A stretch of DNA of 64,000 bases from Candidatus Endomicrobiellum calonymphae. GTDB taxonomy: Bacteria; Elusimicrobiota; Endomicrobiia; Endomicrobiales; Endomicrobiaceae. The position numbers and the translations under genes were made by a program. The notes beneath the pieces were generated by a model, which did not search any database, was not told the DNA's origin, and saw only the letters and a list, made by a program, of their open reading frames with translations. The stretch covers positions 174,255 through 238,254 of the forward strand of contig JAISYK010000007.1 in the NCBI GenBank assembly GCA_031269945.1, read 5' to 3'. Below, piece after piece: positions 1-8,938 of this stretch (position 1 is the stretch's first letter; every line of letters begins with the position of its first letter).

Positions 1-45
1 ATCTTCTCAGATTAATTTAATACAAGTGCGATATATTCCATGAAA

Positions 46-444
46 TTATTTTTGTTGCAATATTCTCTGAATACCTTTTGGAATTAAAGCATTTTCGCAT
101 TTTTTTTTCATTAATAAGCCAACTAATCTGTAATCTTCTATTATTTTTACTCCTTTTTTAACAATGATCCTCTTTTCATCAATCAGCACGACACAGAGTC
201 GGTGATGAGAGCTAGAGCACATAAATCAAAATTTTCTTTTGCGAAAATTCTTTTTTTTTATTTTTGTTGAGTTTCTTTGCCTTAATCTTGAAAAAGTTAT
301 CAATACCATCTACTTTACTACTTTCAGACACAATTATTTCTTTATTCTAATAAGACCGTCAGTTTTAATTAAACCATTTCTAATATTAATACTATTTATG
401 TAGATTTTAAAAACTTTTTCTGCAATTTGAGTTATTTCGGCCAT
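46..444 (-). pseudogene. Broken unidentified gene, two compensating frameshifts
   Basis: This was read by translating the reverse complement by eye. An ATG opens 'MAEITQIAEKVFKIYIN'. The frame shifts near the lysine-rich 'RINKEIIVSES' segment, continues through 'FAKENFDLCALALITDSVS', then shifts back and ends 'IPKGIQRILQQK' with a stop. The total span is 399 nt, an exact multiple of three, so the two indels cancel. The later part ('VVLIDEKRIIVKKGVKIIEDYRLV') reads like a small beta domain of the kind seen in pilus PilP or secretion GspC proteins, but this is a resemblance of pattern only. No named family is claimed. A second wreck ends just upstream at 488, so the two may have formed an operon. 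Confidence 0.55.
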
Positions 445-487
445 GGGTTTAAAATTTTTTATTTATAAATCATTTTCTTTCTCTCTA

Positions 488-905
488 TCAATTCTTGAGG
501 CTTATTGTGCATGAATTCTGCACAACATCCGCGGCTTCCTCAATGCTTTGTAAAGAATTATACAAGAACTCAGACATGACCTCATCTTTTGCAGTGTAGT
601 TATTTGTTTTTTTTTGTAAAATAAAATTACTGCTGAATAGTCAATATTGTCATCTTTCTCCTCTCATCCAACTCCTGCTAATATTTCCGTTATACCTATC
701 CTTCCTATCTTCATAGCTAAAACACAGTTTGTTTTTAAGATCTTATTTTTATCGATTCCTTTGCTTTTGACAGTAAATCCTCGAGACAATCTACGACCTT
801 CAGATTCCCGCCTTACATTCGAGTGATTTGTTCGGATTTTTCTGGGACATCCATGTTGCTAGTCTGTTTTTTAGCAATTTCAAACACTTGTTCCAAATTG
901 TCAAC
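488..905 (-). pseudogene. Broken unidentified gene upstream of the previous wreck
   Basis: Reverse-strand reading gives coding-like pieces in different frames. One is 'DNIDYSAVILFYKKK'; another is 'AKDEVMSEFLYNSLQSIEEA' running to 'NSCTISLKN' and a stop at 488. Further upstream is 'VVDCLEDLLSKAKESIKI'. Stops and frame changes separate them. The 5' limit is a guess. I do not recognise the family. Confidence 0.35.
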
Positions 906-2149
906 CTTTTGAAATTACAGATCATCAACGCTAAAAAAATATATAAAAATCTTAGTCAAATCATTTCTAAAATTATCTTTTAATATATCCTTTATAGCTT
1001 GCTTAATCTTAAGCGAATTAACAGCACTATTCCCCTAACAAAACAATGAACGTCCCTGACCTATCTTATAACAAGCCAATCTTGTGAGCTTTCAGGATGC
1101 TTAAAAATTCTTTTTTACTACAAAATATATGCTTTAAATCCTGAAACCGATTCTAATTTAGCGCAAGGGTTACACTACCTAATCTTACTCGGTCGACTAT
1201 TATATACAAATACCACACAGACTGAATACTTATCTGCAAACGGCAACCCTAAGTAAGACAAGTTGGACTCTTACCCCAAAGTTACAACCATTGTACTTAT
1301 GTACTTATCGACACGAACATCTTTTCTGCATTTATTTCTGTAAAAAAAAATAGACACCAAAAAGGTAGGCATTTTGTCAATCCGGCATATTGCCATTATT
1401 ATAGTCAAGATATCTCGCATTATGAGTCAAAAGCACACAGAAACCAACAAGATTAGCAAAAAACTAATTTTTATCTGTCAGATTTCTTTTTATTTTGCTA
1501 ATAGGTTGATTTCGTACTATTTAAATTATTTTTTGGATGAACAACAAAAATTACTTATTCCCTCACTGTTATATTAAATTATACCTACTATTTCTCCATT
1601 TCAGCAGCGTATTTATCCATCTTCACCATTTCATCTTCATACTTTTTTATAGTTGACATTTAACCCTACAAAAATCTTACAACAACCCTTCTTTAAACGT
1701 TATCGTCACCCCTTAAAATATTTCTGCAGATTTGCACATATTTCATATAACTTATTTAACTCAAAAGTCTCATTTACTTGTGCTATCTAAAAATCCGAAT
1801 AGCTTAGGGTGAAAACAACAGAATAATTCGTTCCTTTTTTTAATGAGCCAATTCAAATTATTTCAGTTCTAGAAGCACCACAACTATTTGTTATTTTTTT
1901 CATGGAAATTGCCCACGTATACAATAAGCGGTTTTCCCAAGGTTATACCAAATAATTCTCAATACCTTTGCTCTGGCTTACAGAGTTAATTTTTGGCAAG
2001 TGATTTTCATGCCACTTCGCTTGTTTTGTTATATAATATTTGTGCACCGGACTTTCCGTTTTGTCATTGTAAATAGTAGCTAACACCCTGAAGCTTCTTA
2101 ACAGCTCCAACACACCATCTAAAATTATTAACATAATCTTTTTCTCACA
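906..2149. other. Gap without a supportable gene
   Basis: The listed ORFs of 67 codons (plus strand) and 63 codons (minus strand, ending 1943) have no recognisable motif, no clear Shine-Dalgarno site and no homolog I can name. The segment is probably further decayed coding DNA downstream of the transketolase genes. I see no RNA gene, terminator or repeat in it. Confidence 0.5.
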
Positions 2150-3094
2150 TTATTTTCTTTTAAGAACTTTTAAAACTGCGTTTACAATATTTGTATCTTT
2201 TAATCCAAATTCACAGATTAGATCATAAGCGTCACCAGATTCGCCAAATCTGTCATTGATCCCGATCATTTCAATAGGGACAGGGTAATTTTTTACTATC
2301 ACTTCAGAAACTGCAGATCCGAACCCTCCATAAATTTGATGCTCTTCTGCAGTTACTACTGCTCCACATTCTTTTGCGGTACTAATAATTACTTCTTCAT
2401 CTATGGGCTTAATCGTATGTATATTTATAACCTTTGTTTCTATACCTTTTTGCTCTAAAATTTCAGCAGCTACTAAAGACTCGTATACCATTGTTCCACA
2501 CGCCATAATTGCAACATCATTACCTTCTCTTAAAATGTTCGCTTTACCTATCTCAAATGGAGTCTCTCCGTTCGTAAATATTGGTGTATCTTCTCTTCCA
2601 TATCTTATGTAAATAGGTCCATCGACATAAGCACTCGCTATTACAGTTTTTTTTGTTTCAATAAAATCACACGGTACTACAACTTTCATTCGTGGAAGGC
2701 ATCTCATTATGGCAATTTCTTCTAAAGCCTGGTGTGTTGCTCCATCAGGCCCGACCATAAGTCCCGAATGCGATCCAGCTATTTTTACGTTTAAATTTGA
2801 GTAACATACTGTTGTTCTTATTTGTTCCCATGGTCTTCCAGTTAAAAAAACTCCATAAGTCGATACAAATGGAATGAATCCAGCGATGGCAAGCCCTGAT
2901 GACATTCCTATTAGGTTGTTTTCTGCTATACCAACATTGATAAATCTTTCAGGAAACCTTTCTTGAAAATTATTTATTAAAACCGAAGAAATGGTGTCCG
3001 CTCCTAAAACAAAAACCTTAGGATTTTTTTCACCAAGTTCAACAAGAGCTTCTCCAAAACCAAATCTTGTAGCTTTTTTTTCGCAAACTTTCAT
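2150..3094 (-). CDS. Transketolase, C-terminal half
   Basis: This is the pyrimidine-binding plus C-terminal domains of transketolase as a separate 314-residue protein. It works with the N-terminal half to move two-carbon units between sugar phosphates in the non-oxidative pentose phosphate pathway, in the cytosol. Visible marks are the 'FVSTYGVFLTGRPWEQIR' stretch, the 'AGSHSGLMVGPDGATHQ' loop and 'VVVPCDFIETKK'. The ATG overlaps the stop of the upstream half (ATGA), so translation is probably coupled. Split transketolases are normal in many anaerobes and archaea, so this is not a broken gene. It is the last gene of the tpiA-rpiB-transketolase run. Confidence 0.95.
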   Translation of the reverse strand: MKVCEKKATRFGFGEALVELGEKNPKVFVLGADTISSVLINNFQERFPERFINVGIAENNLIGMSSGLAIAGFIPFVSTYGVFLTGRPWEQIRTTVCYSNLNVKIAGSHSGLMVGPDGATHQALEEIAIMRCLPRMKVVVPCDFIETKKTVIASAYVDGPIYIRYGREDTPIFTNGETPFEIGKANILREGNDVAIMACGTMVYESLVAAEILEQKGIETKVINIHTIKPIDEEVIISTAKECGAVVTAEEHQIYGGFGSAVSEVIVKNYPVPIEMIGINDRFGESGDAYDLICEFGLKDTNIVNAVLKVLKRK

Positions 3095-3957
3095 TTTATT
3101 TTTCTCTTCTCTTTGATTTCAATCTGTTTTATTATGCAATTTTTTGCTATTTCAGCTAAGGCTTTCTTAGTTAATTCTTTTGAAGGTATTTTCCCATGCC
3201 ATTCAATTATATTCTCCATGAAAGAAACCCCCTTACCTTTAACAGTTTTTGCTATTATAGCGGTAGGCTTTTCTTTTTCAATTCTAAATTTTAGATATGC
3301 CCTATCAATTTCTTTTAAATTATGTCCATCTATCACTATAGTACTCCATCCAAAAGCTTCGTATTTATGTGTTAAAGGTTCAACATTCATTACACTTTTT
3401 GTAGCACCATCTATTTGCAAACCATTATCATCAACAATTGCACATAGATTATTGAGCTTATAGTGAGCTGCTGACATAACAGCTTCCCATACGCTGCCTT
3501 CTTGTTGTTCTCCATCTCCCATAAGTACATAAATTTTATTGTTTTTATTCATTTTTTTCATCCCTAGCGCAATCCCTGCTCCAATTGACAAACCATAGCC
3601 CAATGAACCAGTAGATACCTCTATCCCTGGAAGCTCTCTATCTTTTGCTGGATGTCCTTGCAGTCTACTCCCAACCTTTCTTAAAGTACTTAGTTCGTTA
3701 TAATTAAAACATCCAAGTTGAGATAGAATTGCATAAAGAACAGGACAAACATGTCCTTTAGATAAAATAAAGTAGTCTCTATCAGGATCTTTTGTATTTT
3801 TAGGGTCAAATTTCATGTGATTTAAATACAATGACACTAGAAGTTCAACGGATGACAAACTTCCACCTGGATGCCCAGAACCTGCACTATAAAGCATTTT
3901 AATAATATCTCTTCTGACATTGGCACATGTTACACTTAAGTCTGATACTTCAATCAT
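3091..3957 (-). CDS. Transketolase, N-terminal half
   Basis: This 288-residue protein carries the thiamine-diphosphate binding domain of transketolase. The family marks are 'SAGSGHPGGSLSSVELL' near residue 25, 'SKGHVCPVLYA', and the TPP/Mg motif 'GDGEQQEGSVWEA' near residue 148 followed by 'AIVDDN'. It overlaps the C-terminal half by four bases. Together they replace the single-chain enzyme of about 620-660 residues. Upstream are rpiB and tpiA, so the run handles triose and pentose phosphates. Confidence 0.95.
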   Translation of the reverse strand: MIEVSDLSVTCANVRRDIIKMLYSAGSGHPGGSLSSVELLVSLYLNHMKFDPKNTKDPDRDYFILSKGHVCPVLYAILSQLGCFNYNELSTLRKVGSRLQGHPAKDRELPGIEVSTGSLGYGLSIGAGIALGMKKMNKNNKIYVLMGDGEQQEGSVWEAVMSAAHYKLNNLCAIVDDNGLQIDGATKSVMNVEPLTHKYEAFGWSTIVIDGHNLKEIDRAYLKFRIEKEKPTAIIAKTVKGKGVSFMENIIEWHGKIPSKELTKKALAEIAKNCIIKQIEIKEKRKIK

Positions 3958-4114
3958 TGTTATGTATAATCTCTCTTTTAATTATTATTACTTCAATAAA
4001 ATATATCTCTCACCTTGTTTATACTAAAAAATATTTAAATATAAAAAATATCATCCAGTAGAAAATGAAAACCATAACACAAGGATACTAAGAAGAAAAC
4101 AATTTTAATATTAG

Positions 4115-4582
4115 TTAATATTGTTTTTCAATTTCTTTAATTTTTTTTATTCTTTGAGAATGTCTTTCTTCAAATTGAGTTCTAAGAAAAATTTCTATCC
4201 TATGACAAATGTCATCTAAAGCGGTAGTTCTTGATCCCAAGCATATAATATCTGCCGCATTATGTTGAGCCGCAAGTTTTGCAGTATTTTCGTCCCAGCA
4301 AGTTGCCGCAATTACATTTTTAATTTTATTTGCAGCAATGGACATACCAATTCCTGTTCCACATATAAGAATTCCCTTATCTGCCCTTTTAGTAAGAATA
4401 GCTTTCGACACTTTTAGGGCAAAATCTGGATAATCGCAACTACTGTCTCCATTGAAACCAAAATCTTCAATTTCATATCCACTGCTCTGTAAATAATTTT
4501 TTACTTTACCTCTTATTTTGGTAGCGGTATGATCAGTACCAAAAGCCAACTTTTTAATCTTGTGCGTAATAATATTTCCCAT
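4115..4582 (-). CDS. rpiB: Ribose-5-phosphate isomerase B family (RpiB/LacAB)
   Basis: Interconverts ribose-5-phosphate and ribulose-5-phosphate. The 155-residue protein has the substrate-binding start 'FGTDHTA', the catalytic loop 'ICGTGIGMSIAANK' with the reactive cysteine, and 'AAQHNAADIICLGSR', all standard for RpiB. The neighbours (transketolase and tpiA) support the pentose phosphate role rather than allose or galactose metabolism. About nine residues precede the usual start of the fold. No strong Shine-Dalgarno site is seen before the ATG. Confidence 0.93.
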   Translation of the reverse strand: MGNIITHKIKKLAFGTDHTATKIRGKVKNYLQSSGYEIEDFGFNGDSSCDYPDFALKVSKAILTKRADKGILICGTGIGMSIAANKIKNVIAATCWDENTAKLAAQHNAADIICLGSRTTALDDICHRIEIFLRTQFEERHSQRIKKIKEIEKQY

Positions 4583-4628
4583 TGTTACAAGTAGCTCATG
4601 CTACAAAATATACTATATGTATGTGCGG

Positions 4629-5384
4629 TTATTCAAAAAATCTAATAAGTTTGATGAAAGATTCGGCTTCCAAGCTTGCTCCCCCTACCAAACCACCATC
4701 AATATCTGGTTTCTTCATAAGATCTGATATATTATCTGGACTTACAGAACCTCCATAAAGAATTCTTACTTCATAAGCAACATCTTTACTGTACATTTGC
4801 TCATATATTTTTCTTATGAAGTGATGTATTTGTTGAGCTTGGTCTGGAGATGCAGTTTTACCTGTCCCTATGGCCCACACAGGTTCGTAAGCTATGACTA
4901 GTGAAGATGCTTGTCCCAATGTAAGTCCAAACAAACTTTCTCTTATTTGCTTTTCTATAACCTTAGAAGTCATGTTACTTTCTCTTTCTTTAAGAGTTTC
5001 TCCTACACAAACTATAGGCGTAATAGTGGTTGAAAAAGCTGCTTTTGTTTTTCTATTTACGATTTCATTAGTTTCGACAAAATATTGTCTGCGTTCTGAG
5101 TGACCTATTATAGCGTAAGAACAACCTATATCTTTTATCATTGTTGGAGAAATTTCCCCGGTGAATGCCCCTTTTAATTCCCAAAAAAGATTTTGTGATC
5201 CTAAATTAATATTTGAACCTTTAATTTCATTATTTACTGCATATAGTGCTGTAAAAGCAGGACAGACCAATATTTCAACATTTGTTACATAGTGAACCAT
5301 ATTTTTAAGTATTTTTATGAGTTCAACAGATTCTGAAACAGTTTTATTCATTTTCCAATTTCCTGCCATTAACGGCTTTTTCAC
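4629..5384 (-). CDS. tpiA: Triosephosphate isomerase
   Basis: Interconverts dihydroxyacetone phosphate and glyceraldehyde-3-phosphate in glycolysis. At 251 residues it is full length. It shows 'GNWKMNKT' with the active-site Asn and Lys, 'IIGHSERR' with the electrophilic His, 'AYEPVWAIGTGKTA' with the catalytic Glu and loop 6, and 'YGGSV' for phosphate binding. The start is GTG; the preceding sequence is GAGGGGGGGGTGAAGTTTT, so the ribosome site is a run of eight G. A TATAAT hexamer at 5409-5414 (minus) would place the transcript start within or beside that run. Confidence 0.97.
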   Translation of the reverse strand: MKKPLMAGNWKMNKTVSESVELIKILKNMVHYVTNVEILVCPAFTALYAVNNEIKGSNINLGSQNLFWELKGAFTGEISPTMIKDIGCSYAIIGHSERRQYFVETNEIVNRKTKAAFSTTITPIVCVGETLKERESNMTSKVIEKQIRESLFGLTLGQASSLVIAYEPVWAIGTGKTASPDQAQQIHHFIRKIYEQMYSKDVAYEVRILYGGSVSPDNISDLMKKPDIDGGLVGGASLEAESFIKLIRFFE

Positions 5385-5393
5385 AAAACTTCA

Positions 5394-5401
5394 CCCCCCC
5401 C
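5394..5401. repeat. G8 tract (minus strand) at the tpiA ribosome site
   Basis: Eight consecutive G on the minus strand lie about 10 bases upstream of the tpiA GTG and just downstream of a TATAAT-like -10 box. Length changes by slippage would alter Shine-Dalgarno strength and spacing. Similar tracts precede pal, recA and carA. Confidence 0.8.
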
Positions 5402-5685
5402 TCTTTTTATTATAAAGTTCCACAACTCTGCCGCCTCATTGTATTGAATCATAACCAATTTTTCAATACGTTTAAATTAAATTCGTCACTTAATAAGCTA
5501 TTTTATACAAAACCTAAGATATTTAATCATTTTTTCAAACTTGTTTGAAAAATAAATCTTTTTTTGCAAATTACTATTTTGTATTTATTATACATTCTTT
5601 TTATAGGTGAAAAACGCACTTCAGAAAAAATCTCAAATACTTTTTCTATGTCTATGACACCTTGAAAAACGGATATCGCAACGGA

Positions 5686-6085
5686 TTATTTTGCAATACC
5701 GTAATTTGTTATATATACTTTAAACTCAATGGCTTCATTTTGGTCTAGAACGTAAATACATATAATTTTAATAGCCTGTTGCAACACAACATCTTTAGGG
5801 TATCTCTCTTCATCAGACACATAACCTATTTTCTTTTTTTATACTCTTCGTAAAATTCATTTTTGGAGTTTTTGTATTATTCATGTCGTGTATAAAAGTG
5901 TATATGGTACTTATGCAAACTTAAATAATCAAAATTTTATCGCCATTTTAAAGCGGCACCTAAATACAAAATCTTTTAGAATTCAAACTTGTGGACACTA
6001 TTATTCCACAACGAAGAGCACATAAATCTATGGGTATGGTCGAAATAATTTCGTCACATTTTTTAATTATGAATTTTTGAAAAGT
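5686..6085 (-). pseudogene. Broken unidentified gene
   Basis: Reverse-strand reading gives 'KCDEIISTIPIDLCALRCG' and 'VSTSLNSKRFCI', then stops, then 'SLHKYHIHFYTRHE', then 'KNEFYEEYKKK'. After a one-base shift come 'GYVSDEERYPKDVVLQQAI' and 'FKVYITNYGIAK' with a stop at 5686. Acidic and basic residues are laid out as in real protein. I cannot name the family. The 5' end is uncertain. Confidence 0.45.
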
Positions 6086-6582
6086 GTATTCTCTTAAAAT
6101 TACATTTTAAATTTGAGTACTTTTTCTTAACTTAAATGATTATAAATTCTGATTATCAAGTAAAGTCTTTTGAATTTTTAAATATTCATGAAGCTATCCC
6201 TGTTCTTATTCACACCAGGAAACGCCAACACGTGACTCCGCATTTTTTAGTTTATATGGGAACTTTCTTACTAGGCTACTTTAAATTAATTTTATTCACA
6301 ACAATTAAACAAAACGCGTCGTCTCCTCTTTTTAAGTACCTTTTAAACTTATATAGGCCCACTCGCAGCGATCTCCGCAGTAACAAGTAACCTCATAAAT
6401 CCCAAGGTGATTGATTATATATAAGTTCTATTTGTTTACAAACTGCATCTTGTTGATAAGGGGAATACTACCTGCCGCCATTTCAGCACACTTTGGTTGT
6501 AAAATTCATCCGTTCTGCCAACACACTCATAATTTTTATTACCCTGATGGTACCTTAAAATTTTCAATTGTGCCCAGTTAAA
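6086..6582. other. Gap without a supportable gene
   Basis: The plus-strand ORF of 84 codons at 6136-6390 has no recognisable motif and no Shine-Dalgarno site, and it lies opposite to all neighbours. I treat it as chance. No RNA gene or clear terminator is seen after nfnB. Confidence 0.5.
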
Positions 6583-7944
6583 TTATCTTTTAAGATATTT
6601 TTCTATTTCTCTTGCTGCTCTCTTTCCCATACCCATTGCTTCTATAACGGTAGTTCCACCAATAATGTCTCCTCCTGCGAAAATACCAGGTAGTGAAGTC
6701 ATGAGACTATTATCGGTTATAACATATCCGCTGGTGTCGGTAATCAAACCGTCAATAAGTGATGGCAAAATCGGATTTGGATGTAAACCCAAAGCCAAAA
6801 CTACCATGTCTGCCTTTATAATATAATTAGATCCAACAACTTTGTGAAAATATCTTCTACCTAAACTATCAATATTTGCTAGTTCTATTTTTATACACTC
6901 AACGGCTTTAACGAATCTTTTTTCATTTCCGATGAATTTCACTGGACTTGTCAAAGTTACAAACTCTATTCCTTCTTCTTTTGCATGAATTTGCTCTTCT
7001 TCCCTTGCTGGTATTTCGTCTTCGGTTTTTCTATAAACGAGTTTAACATTTTCTGCACCAAGCCTTAGCGCTGTTCTAGCTGTATCCATCGCGGTATTCC
7101 CTCCGCCTATAACCACTACATTCCTGGCTCTATATACAGGCGTGTCATAGCTAGGAAAATCGAAAGAATGCATAAGATTTACCCGCACTAAAAATTCATT
7201 TGCAGAATAAATGTGATTCAAATTTTCGCCTGATATTTTAGGAAATATAGGAAGTCCAGCACCAGTAGCAATAAATACAGCCTTGTATCCCTCATCAAAT
7301 AATTCTTTTATTGTTTTCGTTCTTCCTATAAGGACGTTTAAAATTATTTTCATTCCAAGTTTTTTTAAATTGTGTAATTCCAAATCTAGAACATCCTTAG
7401 GTAGTCTAAATTCAGGAATTCCATAACGTAAAACTCCACCAACGTCATGTAAAGATTCGTAAACTGTAACATCGTATCCAATTTTTAACAGCTCCCCGCC
7501 ACACGTTAGGCCGGCTGGCCCAGACCCTATAACAGCAATTTTAATACCATTTTTGTTAATTGCAATATTTGAATTATCTCTAGTGCTAGCATCTGCTGCG
7601 TATCGTTCTAAATTTCCAATACTAATACTTTCATTTCTTTTTGATAAAACGCAAAATTTCTCGCATTGATTTTCTTGAGGACAAACTCTGCCACATACTG
7701 CAGGGAGGTTGTTTCTCCGCCTTAAAACTATTGCAGCTTGTTTAGGATCGTTTTGAGTAAGATATTTTATAAACCCAGGTATATCAACTCCAACAGGACA
7801 ACCACGAATGCACAACGATTCCTGACATTGAAGACATCTTTTTGCCTCTTTTAGCATTTCACTTTGAGTATAACCACAATTTACTTGTTCGAAATCTTTT
7901 TTTCTAATATTTGGATCCCTCGCGGGCATTTTTATTTTTTGCAA
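6583..7944 (-). CDS. nfnB: NfnB-type flavoprotein (GltA/GltD-like NADPH subunit)
   Basis: This 453-residue protein resembles the glutamate synthase small subunit. Residues 1-110 hold cysteine sets for two [4Fe-4S] clusters ('CLQCQESLCIRGCP', 'CGRVCPQENQCEKFC'). Then come an FAD site 'IAVIGSGPAGLTCGGELL' and an NADPH site 'VVVIGGGNTAMDTARTALR', ending 'GIFAGGDIIGG'. Paired with the upstream SudB-like gene, it matches NfnAB, which bifurcates electrons between NADPH, ferredoxin and NAD. An alternative is a sulfide dehydrogenase (SudAB) or a free GltD. The TTG start overlaps nfnA by 13 bases and has GGGAG eight bases upstream; an ATG five codons later (7929) is also possible. Confidence 0.85.
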   Translation of the reverse strand: MQKIKMPARDPNIRKKDFEQVNCGYTQSEMLKEAKRCLQCQESLCIRGCPVGVDIPGFIKYLTQNDPKQAAIVLRRRNNLPAVCGRVCPQENQCEKFCVLSKRNESISIGNLERYAADASTRDNSNIAINKNGIKIAVIGSGPAGLTCGGELLKIGYDVTVYESLHDVGGVLRYGIPEFRLPKDVLDLELHNLKKLGMKIILNVLIGRTKTIKELFDEGYKAVFIATGAGLPIFPKISGENLNHIYSANEFLVRVNLMHSFDFPSYDTPVYRARNVVVIGGGNTAMDTARTALRLGAENVKLVYRKTEDEIPAREEEQIHAKEEGIEFVTLTSPVKFIGNEKRFVKAVECIKIELANIDSLGRRYFHKVVGSNYIIKADMVVLALGLHPNPILPSLIDGLITDTSGYVITDNSLMTSLPGIFAGGDIIGGTTVIEAMGMGKRAAREIEKYLKR

Positions 7945-8777
7945 CAGTTACACTCCCGATTATGTTTAAATTTATCAATTGCTATCTTTTCAAAATTTTT
8001 AAACAAGTCTAGTCTTGAAACAAGCTCTTCCCAATCTACCAAACTAGCATCAAATTCAGGACCGTCAACGCAAGCAAATTTAGTTTTATTATTTACAGTA
8101 ATTCTACAAGCTCCGCACATTCCAGCACCATCGAGCATTATAGGATTCAAAGAAACTATAGTTTTTATATTTTTTTTTCTTGTAATTTCAGATATAGCTT
8201 TCATCATGTATACTGGCCCTACAGCATATATAATATCCACTTTTTCTTTGTTTATAACTTTTTTTAAAACATCCGTGACGTATCCTTTTATGCCATATGT
8301 TCCATCATTTGTGGCGAAAAAAACAGAGCTGCTACATTGTTTTAATTCATCTTTAAGTATTATTAAGTCTTTACATCTAGCACCTATTATGGTAATGATT
8401 TTGTTGTCAAGGTTTTTTAATTCTTTTATAATTGGTAAAATTTCAGCTGTCCCTACACCTCCAGCAATTGCAGCAACAGTGCCGTACTTTTTTATTTCTG
8501 TAGGATGCCCTAGCGGACCAGCAAAATCCTTTATATATTCTCCTATAGAAAGAGAAGCAAGTTGCATCGTAGTTTTGCCTAGTTCTTGAAAAATTATTTT
8601 CACTAAACCCTTCTCTAAATTTGTTCCAGCTATAGTTAAAGGGATACGTTCACCTCTATCATTAATTCTAAGCATAACAAACTGCCCGGCTTTTGCGTTT
8701 TTTGCAATGTCAGGAGCATAGATTTCATAACTTTTTATTTTTGGTCCAATTTCATCTGTACTAATAATTTTATACAT
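7932..8777 (-). CDS. nfnA: NfnA-type FAD/NAD-binding iron-sulfur subunit
   Basis: This 281-residue protein is of the SudB / dihydroorotate dehydrogenase electron-transfer subunit type. It begins with a ferredoxin-reductase-like FAD barrel ('ERIPLTIAG', 'GPLGHPTEI'), continues with an NAD-binding fold ('AAIAGGVGTAEILPII'), and ends with a [2Fe-2S] cysteine set ('GAGMCGACRITV' and 'FACVDGPEF'). A C-terminal 'CNCCKK' tail adds cysteines. No pyrimidine dehydrogenase gene is beside it; the partner is the GltD-like gene, which favours Nfn. The assignment rests on gene pairing and domain content. Confidence 0.85.
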   Translation of the reverse strand: MYKIISTDEIGPKIKSYEIYAPDIAKNAKAGQFVMLRINDRGERIPLTIAGTNLEKGLVKIIFQELGKTTMQLASLSIGEYIKDFAGPLGHPTEIKKYGTVAAIAGGVGTAEILPIIKELKNLDNKIITIIGARCKDLIILKDELKQCSSSVFFATNDGTYGIKGYVTDVLKKVINKEKVDIIYAVGPVYMMKAISEITRKKNIKTIVSLNPIMLDGAGMCGACRITVNNKTKFACVDGPEFDASLVDWEELVSRLDLFKNFEKIAIDKFKHNRECNCCKK

Positions 8778-8938
8778 TTACACATTTTCTACCTTTAACA
8801 TGTTATCGCAAGATGCACTTCGCAAACAATCTTATACCGTTGCATTATTATTATGTTACAATCGTCCGATCTCAGTTTAAATCGTACAGTCACGCAACAC
8901 ATGCCTTCAAAGTATAAATAAGCACGAAAATCCAAAAC

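Noticed and set aside
1943-2134. Minus-strand ORF of 63 codons, with a faint likeness to adenylation-domain motifs ('HKYYITKQAKW')
   Set aside because: The likeness is a few residues only, with no supporting motif up- or downstream. It is not enough to call a gene or pseudogene.
6136-6390. Plus-strand ORF of 84 codons in a gap
   Set aside because: No Shine-Dalgarno site, no motif, and opposite in strand to all neighbours. Length is within chance for this composition.
7864-8589. Plus-strand ORF of 241 codons
   Set aside because: It lies antisense to nfnA and the start of nfnB, both of which carry clear family motifs. Its translation has no recognisable domain. It is a shadow frame.
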